Assembly (NCBI GenBank): GCA_002411515.1 | Contig: DHTF01000072.1 | Coordinates: forward strand, 29,756-35,592 | Direction: 5' to 3' | Origin: Proteiniphilum sp. UBA5267 | GTDB lineage: Bacteria; Bacteroidota; Bacteroidia; Bacteroidales; Dysgonomonadaceae | DNA length: 5,837 nt | Part shown: positions 1-5,837 of the stretch, piece after piece | Layout of the letters: every line of letters begins with the position of its first letter | How positions within the stretch are numbered: position 1 is the stretch's first letter | Position numbers and translations under genes: made by a program | The notes under the pieces: model-generated | Seen by the model: the letters and a program-made list of their open reading frames with translations, nothing else | What the model was told of the DNA's origin: nothing | The model's database searches: none

Positions 1-512
1 TGCAGGATCTGTTCTCCTCTTTCATCGAGGCTGTAGGGAATGCCGAATCCGATGTAGCCATTTTCCAGCATTGCCTGCTTGCTCACCTGCAGAGGGAGAT
101 CGTTCAGGAAGGCTTTTCCCTTTTCCGTGGCAGTAAACATTTGCCCGGCTACAGGATCAAACACCACGCCCATGATTACCTCCCCGTTGTGCATCAGTGC
201 GATGCTCACCGAGTAGGGGGTGTCGCCGTGCACGTAGTTGGTGGTGCCATCCAGCGGATCGATGACCCAGGTGAAGGCGCGCTGCTCAAACGCGACCGTA
301 CTTTCCTCGGTGAGAAACCCTGCTTCGGGAAGCAGTTGCTGCAGCGCTGCTACCAGCATCTGTTCGGCTTCCTTATCGATGTAGGTGACATAATTGCGTG
401 TGCCTTTGAGCTCAATATCGTTTCGCCTGAGCAGGGCCTGCTCATTTTTCAGATACGCACCAGTGGTTCGGGCGATTTCTTTTACCTCACTACACAGTAT
501 TTCCAGATTCAT
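1..512 (-). CDS. Inositol monophosphatase family protein (N-terminal 170 residues; 3' end off the left edge)
   Basis: Probable Mg2+-dependent, cytoplasmic phosphatase of the inositol monophosphatase superfamily. The translation begins MNLEILCSEVKEIA from an ATG at 512-510 and stays open to the window edge, giving about 170 of the usual ~265 residues. The family's metal-site elements are present: K36 and D46 in KGTRNYVTYID, the Glu pair E69-E70 in GFLTEES, and the signature IDPLDGTTNYVHG with D85 and D88. The C-terminal motif carrying the last metal-binding Asp is not in the window, so integrity cannot be judged. It starts 35 bases after the peptidase stop and is probably co-transcribed with it. 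The leader has a run of eight A bases shortly before the ATG and no clear Shine-Dalgarno sequence. Two upstream ATGs (at 532 and 537) are out of frame. The family also includes 3'(2'),5'-bisphosphate nucleotidases, fructose-1,6-bisphosphatases and histidinol-phosphatases. The motif spelling favours the IMPase/SuhB branch, but the substrate is inferred only. Confidence 0.92.
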   Translation of the reverse strand, partial: MNLEILCSEVKEIARTTGAYLKNEQALLRRNDIELKGTRNYVTYIDKEAEQMLVAALQQLLPEAGFLTEESTVAFEQRAFTWVIDPLDGTTNYVHGDTPYSVSIALMHNGEVIMGVVFDPVAGQMFTATEKGKAFLNDLPLQVSKQAMLENGYIGFGIPYSLDERGEQIL

Positions 513-547
513 ATTTGTTTTTTTTCCAACATTACATTTGATAGAGA

Positions 548-3097
548 TTATTTCTCCGGATACATAGAATCCCACCAGCGGGAATCATTCTTCAGCCATT
601 TGGCAAACCAGGCGTAGATGGCATTGTTCCAGGCAATACGTTTGTCGTAATCGTAAATGGCATGGTTTTCTCCCTCTACCTGGATAAATTCTACGGGTTT
701 ATTCAGCAGCTTTAAGGCGGTGTACATCTGGATGCTCTCCCCGATGGGCACGTTGGTGTCGGCTGTGCCATGTAGCAGCAGTAGTGGGGTTGTGATCTTG
801 TCGGCGTGAAAAAGCGGACTTTGTTTCACATAGAGCTCCGGGTTGTTCCAGGGAAAGCTACCAGCGCTGGCACCGGCGCTGTAAGAATAACCCCAGTAGC
901 CTTCACCCCAGTAGCTGGTGATGTTGCTGATGCCGGCATGCGACACAGACGCTGCAAACAGGTCGGTCTGCGTGATGAGATACTGGGTCATGAACCCTCC
1001 GTAGGAAGCGCCGATATTGCCTATTTTTGTGCCGTCTACAAAAGGATGGGCGGCCACAAAGGCACGGACACCTTCAATGATCTCATCGGCGGTCTGCTCG
1101 CCCCAGGCGTTCACGTGCCGTGCCGAAAACTCCTGACCGTAACCAGTGGTGCCACTTGGCTGAAGGGTATATACCACGTAGTCCTGAGCCGCATAGACAT
1201 GCAGCGGGTAGGTACTTTCAAAAGTGCGGGAAGTGGGACTGGTGCCGCCGTAGTAATAGACGATAAGCGGATATTTTTTCTCCGGGTTGAAGTGGGGTGG
1301 CAAGTAATAACGCCCTTCAATGGTGTCGCCAAAGGAACTGGTGAAGTGCCACTCTTTCACCTCTCCAAGGGTAAGCTCGTTCAGTTTCTCGGCGTAAGGA
1401 TCGGAAATGAGTACCGATTCCAATGTTTTGAGATTCAGCAGATAGCTTCTGTTTGAGTTGGAGGCGCTGACGCCGGTGTAGCTAGCCCACAGTGCATCCT
1501 CGGCAATATTGAATGAACGGATCACCTCCTCCCGGAGGGGCAGCTTCTCGAATTTCTTTGTGCGTGGGCTGTAGCGGTACACATTGGCACAATCACCCTC
1601 TTCCACACGGTAGTAGATGGTGTTGTCGAGCCGGTTCCAATCCTGGGCGCTGATGGTGGGATCAAAAAATTTGGTGAGCGGCTCCACCTTTTTTGTATCA
1701 ATATCCATCAGAAAGGATTGGGTGTCGTAGCTGTTGGCTATTTGTCCTTCGTTGATATTGATACCGATGCCGTTGAATGCTTCGGGAGCGCCGTGAATAA
1801 GCAGCTGCCTGCCATCGGGAGAAAATTGTGCCGAGTAGGTGTAGGTCTGGTCTTTCCAGATGGTATCCACCGCCATTGTCTCTAGGTTGAGCCTGTAGAG
1901 CGAGCTTCTGCTGAAGGGGCGCTCTGCCAGATCCTCTTCGGAGGTAGAAAAGAGAAGATACCGCAGGTCGTCGGTTACATCGTTGAGCGAGGTAGTCTGC
2001 CTGCCAAAGGTGAGTTGCTGGGTAAGACCGGTGTCAAAGAAATAACGATAGAGGAAGTAACGGTCGCGATAAGTCGACTGCCGGTCGTCTATGCCGATCA
2101 GCCGCTTCAGGCCACCCGGATTGCTGATGGTGATGGTCTCCTTGGCAGAGTAGAAAAGTGATTTTTCGTCGGGTGCAATGTGGAAGTTCTCCTTCGGAAG
2201 ACCTTTGGCGATGACCTTGCTTGCGGTGGTCAGCGGATCGAGCGTCACAATCGATCGTCCCTCTTCGCCGTCGGTCACATAATAGAGCAGCTCCTGTTTG
2301 GGCATCCAGTTTAACTGCGATCTGCCGGCCGGTTCCGAAAGGATGGTGCGTTTTTGCTTCGTATCGTACACTTCGGTGTAGTTGCGGTTTTCTCCTCCGG
2401 GAAGGGTCTCACGGAGCGACAGCAGCACAAAACGGCCTGCGGGAGAGATCACGGCGTTGTTCACGCGTTTACCCTCCAGAATGTCTTTGATCTCTGTCCG
2501 GCGCCGGGGATTGTTTTCAAACGTGTAGACCAACAGGGAGTCGGCCTCATCGGGCTTCAGGGTAATCTTTACAGCGGGTTCTATTTTGTTTTCCGCATCG
2601 GTAAGCAACTTGATCACCACACGGACATTGTTGGTAAAACCGTTCAGGTTGGTATCTACCTGACCCGACTGGTGCAGGCTGTCATTGACCTGGCTCTTGG
2701 TGGTCCGCTTCACGCCATTGATCCAGAGCTCGAGTGGATTGGGTGAGGTGACGGTAATCTTTCCCTTGCCGTAACGGTCGGCCGCAACATAAAACGACAG
2801 GAGTTGGAATGCTTTGCCCGTTGCGGGTTTCTCCACGAAGAAGAATCCTGCCGTATCGGGGGTGATTTCCTTTGTGAACCGTTCCTGATTAGGAAAGGAG
2901 AGTGGGGAAGAGAGCAGCATTTCGTCGGAATAGGAAGTGTTGTTCAGGTTCACGCTGTCGAGCAGTACCGGTTTCTGAACAGGGACCGGACCGAAGAGGT
3001 ATATTTTTTGTGGCGCTACGGGCTCTGCTGCCTGAAGCGTGAGTATCCCAAAAAGTCCCGCCAGAAGATACCCGAAGTATTGTTTACTTATTTTCAT
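548..3097 (-). CDS. Exported S9 (prolyl oligopeptidase) family serine peptidase, 849 aa
   Basis: Serine peptidase of the S9 family (DPP4/acylaminoacyl-peptidase-like), probably periplasmic or envelope-associated, cleaving peptides. From the ATG at 3097 it begins MKISKQYFGYLLAGLFGILT, a basic N-terminus and hydrophobic core ending at LQAAEP, a likely type I signal peptide without a lipobox Cys. Residues ~30-190 form a beta-rich module of uncertain type. Residues ~200-580 hold propeller-like blades with PD40/WD-like strands (SPAGRFVLLS, SPDGRQLLIHG). Residues ~585-849 are the alpha/beta-hydrolase domain: nucleophile S698 in GASYGG, D780 in HGTADTNVP, H812 in GENHAIYD, so the triad is complete. 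The stretch SYWGEGYWGYSYS (728-740) looks like a subfamily signature in Bacteroidales homologues, from memory. The reading frame stays open upstream to another ATG at 3214, but that start would overlap the ispE end and bury the signal peptide, so 3097 is chosen. The gap after ispE is 49 bases. At 849 residues it is longer than typical DPP4-like enzymes (~700-750). The exact substrate is unknown. Confidence 0.95.
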   Translation of the reverse strand: MKISKQYFGYLLAGLFGILTLQAAEPVAPQKIYLFGPVPVQKPVLLDSVNLNNTSYSDEMLLSSPLSFPNQERFTKEITPDTAGFFFVEKPATGKAFQLLSFYVAADRYGKGKITVTSPNPLELWINGVKRTTKSQVNDSLHQSGQVDTNLNGFTNNVRVVIKLLTDAENKIEPAVKITLKPDEADSLLVYTFENNPRRRTEIKDILEGKRVNNAVISPAGRFVLLSLRETLPGGENRNYTEVYDTKQKRTILSEPAGRSQLNWMPKQELLYYVTDGEEGRSIVTLDPLTTASKVIAKGLPKENFHIAPDEKSLFYSAKETITISNPGGLKRLIGIDDRQSTYRDRYFLYRYFFDTGLTQQLTFGRQTTSLNDVTDDLRYLLFSTSEEDLAERPFSRSSLYRLNLETMAVDTIWKDQTYTYSAQFSPDGRQLLIHGAPEAFNGIGININEGQIANSYDTQSFLMDIDTKKVEPLTKFFDPTISAQDWNRLDNTIYYRVEEGDCANVYRYSPRTKKFEKLPLREEVIRSFNIAEDALWASYTGVSASNSNRSYLLNLKTLESVLISDPYAEKLNELTLGEVKEWHFTSSFGDTIEGRYYLPPHFNPEKKYPLIVYYYGGTSPTSRTFESTYPLHVYAAQDYVVYTLQPSGTTGYGQEFSARHVNAWGEQTADEIIEGVRAFVAAHPFVDGTKIGNIGASYGGFMTQYLITQTDLFAASVSHAGISNITSYWGEGYWGYSYSAGASAGSFPWNNPELYVKQSPLFHADKITTPLLLLHGTADTNVPIGESIQMYTALKLLNKPVEFIQVEGENHAIYDYDKRIAWNNAIYAWFAKWLKNDSRWWDSMYPEK

Positions 3098-3146
3098 TCT
3101 TTCTATCACTTGATCGTGTATGTTGTTATTTTTATTTGCTACCTGC
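3098..3146 (-). other. ispE-peptidase intergenic gap (49 bases), A-rich leader
   Basis: This gap is A-rich on the coding strand and ends in GATAGAAAGA directly before the peptidase ATG, a weak purine-rich stretch that could aid ribosome loading but is not a true Shine-Dalgarno sequence. There is no TAnnTTTG element and no hairpin followed by a T run, so neither a dedicated promoter nor a terminator is supported. The simplest reading is read-through from ispE. Confidence 0.5.
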
Positions 3147-3971
3147 TTATTGGCCACTGCCCGCCCAGACGAAATGCCGACTGAAAACAGTCCGCCAGGA
3201 AGGCTCCTTTTCAAAAATACCGAAAACAGCCGACCCTGAACCGCTCATTGCTGCATAGATTGCACCAAGCTCAGTCATCTGCTGTTTGATGGCCCAAATT
3301 TCGGGATATTTTTTGAAAACTGGAACTTCAAAATCATTTTTCATCCAATCCTTCCATTCGTGGACTGGTTTTTTTATGATTTCCTTGAGCGATACTTCCG
3401 GCTGCCGGGGTGTGATCATTCCATAAGCTTCTTTTGTGGACACCGCGATATCGGGTTTCACCAGCAGCAGAAAGTAAGGGTCGAGGTTTATCTGCACTGG
3501 CTCTAGCACGTCGCCTGTGCCGGTAGCAAAGGAAGGGGTGTTGTCGATGAAAAAGGGACAATCGGCGCCCAGCTGTGCTGCCAGATGGCGCAGCTGGTCG
3601 TGTGTGTAACCCAATGAGAAAGTATCGTTCAGCAGCCGCAACATGAAAGCTGCATCGGCCGACCCGCCACCGAGTCCTGCACCAGTAGGAATCTTTTTGA
3701 GCAGATGGATGTCGATGGGTGGAATCTTTTTCTCGGCCGAAATCAAACGGAGTGCTTTCATTACCAGGTTCTCATCGGGCGTTCCCTCAATGGCGTTTCC
3801 TGTTTGAAAAAAACGATGTTCATTACTGCCGGAAGAAGACCCGGGGATAATCTCCAGCGCATCTCGCAAGTCAAGGGGGTAAAAAATGGTTTCCAGATTA
3901 TGGTATCCATCTGGCCGGCGGGAAATAACATGTAGTCCTAAGTTTATTTTCGCATTGGGAAAACAGATCAT
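3147..3971 (-). CDS. ispE: 4-diphosphocytidyl-2-C-methyl-D-erythritol kinase (IspE), 274 aa
   Basis: Cytoplasmic GHMP-superfamily kinase that phosphorylates the 2-hydroxyl of CDP-methylerythritol with ATP, the fourth step of the non-mevalonate (MEP) route to isopentenyl diphosphate. Family marks are in the right order: N-terminal PNAKINLGLHV with K8, then RPDGYHNLET with Y23-H24; the glycine-rich ATP loop PTGAGLGGGSADAA at 95-108; LGADCPFF with catalytic-type D137; and the C-terminal GHMP motif MSGSGSAVFGIF at 242-253. The length of 274 is normal for IspE, and no key residue is missing. The ATG at 3971 sits directly before the conserved N-terminus, so the start is well fixed. It lies 39 bases after the DUF5686 stop and has its own Bacteroidetes-type promoter in that gap. 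It ends 49 bases before the peptidase start, suggesting that this promoter could also serve the genes downstream. No IspD or IspF domain is fused to it. Confidence 0.97.
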   Translation of the reverse strand: MICFPNAKINLGLHVISRRPDGYHNLETIFYPLDLRDALEIIPGSSSGSNEHRFFQTGNAIEGTPDENLVMKALRLISAEKKIPPIDIHLLKKIPTGAGLGGGSADAAFMLRLLNDTFSLGYTHDQLRHLAAQLGADCPFFIDNTPSFATGTGDVLEPVQINLDPYFLLLVKPDIAVSTKEAYGMITPRQPEVSLKEIIKKPVHEWKDWMKNDFEVPVFKKYPEIWAIKQQMTELGAIYAAMSGSGSAVFGIFEKEPSWRTVFSRHFVWAGSGQ

Positions 3972-3990
3972 CGGGTGTGTATCTTTTTTG

Positions 3991-4022
3991 CAAATATAAA
4001 GAAAAAAAATTTACAACTCAAA
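3991..4022 (-). promoter_or_regulatory. Bacteroidetes-type housekeeping promoter (-33/-7) for ispE
   Basis: On the minus strand TTTG (4022-4019) is followed by exactly 20 bases and then TATATTTG (3998-3991). This matches the known Bacteroides primary-sigma consensus, TTTG near -33 and TAnnTTTG near -7 with a spacer of about 19-21. The spacer is T-rich. The -7 element ends 19 bases before the ispE ATG, so the transcript leader would be very short. The -33 element lies within the last codons of the DUF5686 gene. It would let ispE, and possibly the peptidase and phosphatase genes, be transcribed independently of the upstream gene. The match is seen directly; activity is inferred. Confidence 0.7.
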
Positions 4023-5837
4023 TGCTGCTCTTACACCCGCTTCTTTGATTTTTTCCTTGTGAAAAGCAAAGAAGAAGCCTGCGTTGAAAAAACGATTGCC
4101 TATACCGTAACCCAATTCGGTGTATGAGATAATCTGAGGGGTGTATAACTGGCTGAGGTAGATGCGTTCCTTGTTGGCAAAATCGGAGAGGAAATCAATA
4201 TTTTTCAACAGCAGAAAAGGAGTTTCAAACATCAAGTGCCCCTGGATATAGGAGTCGGAGGCATTGTACAGATCGCGGCTCAACAGGTTAAAGTTTCCCC
4301 CAAGGCCATCGTCCCAGTTCTCCGGGAAGTTATTTTTGGAAAAATAGACAAAGTCGGCAAAGTATTCGGTCTTCTGGTTGATGAAACTGCCGGCACCCAC
4401 ATGGTACTGAAGGGAATGTCGCAGTCCGAAAGGAATGTGCTGGCTGATGTCGAACTCAACGCGGTTATATTCGGACGTGCTTCCCAGGACATCGAGAAAA
4501 CTACGGGACAGCTCCAGCTTGATGGTAGGGAAATCAGAACGTTCATAGATCTTCTGTCGTCCCTCATAGCGGTAATACTGCCTGGGTGTCCAGTTTATGC
4601 GCACAAAGGGGGCGAAAGATCTTTTTGTGCCAAACAGATCGGCAATGGGCTCGCTGTCGCCAGAGATCGCCCGTAACTTCAATGCGTTGTTCTTGCTTTT
4701 CCTGATGTGGTAGTCTATTCCTGTCTGAAAGAGCAGGCCGTTCGCTGCTTCAAAAGTATTGTATATTTTGAAATAAAAATCTTTGTAGTAGTTCAGCGAG
4801 ATATCTTCGAAGCTGAGTCCCCTGTTTTTGAGACTGTCTTGTATCTGATCTACAAACAAGGAACTGTAGGTGGGATTGCCAATTCCCGCTGAAAAAGTAG
4901 CACTCCCCAGACGGTAGGGTTCGTAGTTCCAAGTGGTGGTGAAGTCGGCGAAGAACTCCCTACGGCGAAATAAATACCCCGCAAAGGTGTTGATACCCAA
5001 CGTGCGATTGCGTGTCAAGTCGATGTTGCACGAAAGCTTCTGACGGTAACTCAGTCCGTCGTGGGAACTATACCCCAACATGAAAGGGTTCAGCAGCCCG
5101 GAGTATCCGATGCGGGAAGAACGATACTTGTAACTGGAGTTCATCACCATCCGCTGGGCTACCTGCTGGGCTCGCTGCACCCCGGAAAGGGTGTCGTTCA
5201 CGGCGCGCTCTGCCTGCTCCTTTTGTGCTGTCACGTATCGGTTCATCACCTCCCGCTCTTTTGCCTGTAACGGAATGGGCCTCATCTCTTCCCAAAAAAG
5301 CGAGTCGCTGCGTACCGGTACCGAATCGAGTCGCACTTTGTAAATATCACTGATATTGAGAGAACGGGGGGCTTCCTTGATTTGTTGTAGCTGTATGTCG
5401 GTGTACTTGATGTCGGCAAGGTGCCTTTCGGCCAATATATTGCCAAGATAGGACACGGTTTGGTAAATGGTGAATCGCACAGGCAGGTAGTTGGTGATCC
5501 ATTCTTCACCCATGGTCATCTCAAAAGAAAAGTCTGAAAAGATGTCCAGCCCTTCGCCCCGAAAGAAAATGATCCGCCAGGTGCCATGCTCGATGATAAA
5601 CGAACCTTTCAGCAGTTTGGTGTTTTCGTAGATCGGCGTGTAATGGATGTTGTAGTAGGTTTTGTTGTTATCTGTAAAGGTTTCGTAGAGCGTATAGCGG
5701 TAATATTTCGCAGTACTGAAGCGCACCGGCATAAAAAAACTCTCGTCGTTCGTGGTCTCTCCGTATATGTTGATGTTCAACAGCTCAAACGGTATCATTT
5801 CAATATCCTTTCGTCCGGTAATCGTCCCCGCTACATA
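4011..5837 (-). CDS. DUF5686-family outer-membrane-type protein (C-terminal 608 residues; 5' end off the right edge)
   Basis: C-terminal part of a DUF5686 protein, a Bacteroidetes family of unknown function often annotated as carboxypeptidase-like regulatory domain protein. The frame is open for 13 codons beyond the first visible Met (5798) to the window edge, and no signal peptide is seen, so this Met is internal. Full members are roughly 800 residues; the missing part would hold the export signal and probably a small beta-sandwich domain. Counting from that Met: residues ~20-125 are beta-rich; 165-180 carry the family-like motif DSLFWEEMRPIPLQ; 178-216 look like a charged helix; from ~235 to the end there are alternating aromatic strands typical of an outer-membrane beta-barrel. 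The tail (ERIYLSQLYTPQI, SYTELGYGIGN, final AAFEL) closely resembles remembered Bacteroides DUF5686 C-termini. The stop is TAA at 4013-4011, 39 bases before ispE. Barrel topology and envelope location are inferred from strand pattern and family; no enzymatic motif is visible. Confidence 0.87.
   Translation of the reverse strand, partial: YVAGTITGRKDIEMIPFELLNINIYGETTNDESFFMPVRFSTAKYYRYTLYETFTDNNKTYYNIHYTPIYENTKLLKGSFIIEHGTWRIIFFRGEGLDIFSDFSFEMTMGEEWITNYLPVRFTIYQTVSYLGNILAERHLADIKYTDIQLQQIKEAPRSLNISDIYKVRLDSVPVRSDSLFWEEMRPIPLQAKEREVMNRYVTAQKEQAERAVNDTLSGVQRAQQVAQRMVMNSSYKYRSSRIGYSGLLNPFMLGYSSHDGLSYRQKLSCNIDLTRNRTLGINTFAGYLFRRREFFADFTTTWNYEPYRLGSATFSAGIGNPTYSSLFVDQIQDSLKNRGLSFEDISLNYYKDFYFKIYNTFEAANGLLFQTGIDYHIRKSKNNALKLRAISGDSEPIADLFGTKRSFAPFVRINWTPRQYYRYEGRQKIYERSDFPTIKLELSRSFLDVLGSTSEYNRVEFDISQHIPFGLRHSLQYHVGAGSFINQKTEYFADFVYFSKNNFPENWDDGLGGNFNLLSRDLYNASDSYIQGHLMFETPFLLLKNIDFLSDFANKERIYLSQLYTPQIISYTELGYGIGNRFFNAGFFFAFHKEKIKEAGVRAAFEL

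Noticed and set aside
513..547. Possible terminator or promoter between the peptidase and phosphatase genes
   Set aside because: The T/A run here is an A8 tract on the transcribed-gene strand without a preceding GC-rich hairpin, and no TAnnTTTG element is present; the 35-base gap is better read as a leader.
141..617. A 158-codon open frame on the plus strand
   Set aside because: It is antisense to the phosphatase N-terminus and the peptidase C-terminus, crosses the gap between two well-supported genes, and resembles no family.
806..1456. A 216-codon open frame on the plus strand
   Set aside because: It lies wholly antisense to the conserved catalytic domain of the S9 peptidase, shows no recognisable motif, and its translation looks like a shadow of the real gene's codon use.
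3212..3219. TATTTTTG on the minus strand, matching the -7 TAnnTTTG pattern upstream of the peptidase
   Set aside because: It is within the conserved ispE C-terminal motif (GIFEKE), and no TTTG is found at the required distance upstream, so it is best explained by coding sequence.
4236..4676. A 146-codon open frame on the plus strand
   Set aside because: It is antisense to the DUF5686 barrel region, which has clear family features in the opposite strand; no motif or start signal supports it.
1..5837. Mobile element, CRISPR array, tRNA/rRNA, defence or other accessory system
   Set aside because: No transposase motif, terminal inverted repeats, regularly spaced repeats or RNA-gene signature was seen; nearly all bases belong to four same-strand genes of ordinary families.

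Overview
The window reads as chromosomal DNA from a member of the Bacteroidetes, probably Bacteroidales. Three things point there. One gene is a DUF5686-type outer-membrane protein, a family found mainly in this phylum. A prolyl-oligopeptidase-family peptidase has its closest remembered counterparts in Bacteroides and Parabacteroides. The one convincing promoter has the phylum's own form (TTTG, 20 bases, TATATTTG), and the gene leaders are A-rich without a clear Shine-Dalgarno sequence. The genus cannot be named from the sequence alone.

All four genes lie on the minus strand and are closely packed. In transcription order (right to left) they are: (1) the C-terminal 608 residues of a DUF5686 protein, whose 5' end lies beyond the right edge; (2) a complete ispE, 4-diphosphocytidyl-2-C-methyl-D-erythritol kinase of the MEP isoprenoid pathway; (3) a complete exported S9-family serine peptidase of 849 residues with an intact Ser/Asp/His triad; (4) the N-terminal 170 residues of an inositol-monophosphatase-family phosphatase, cut by the left edge. 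The gaps between genes are 39, 49 and 35 bases. None contains a recognisable terminator hairpin, RNA gene or repeat array.

The layout fits a same-strand run that could be read through, with an extra promoter just before ispE whose -33 element lies in the last codons of the DUF5686 gene. The products do not form an obvious single pathway: a cell-envelope protein, an essential-type isoprenoid enzyme, a periplasmic or envelope peptidase, and a cytoplasmic sugar-phosphate-type phosphatase. I read this as a housekeeping and envelope region, not an accessory island. There is no mobile element, CRISPR array, defence system or tRNA. I found no undescribed system; the points worth a second look are the peptidase start and N-terminal module, the promoter, and two genes whose substrate or function is open.
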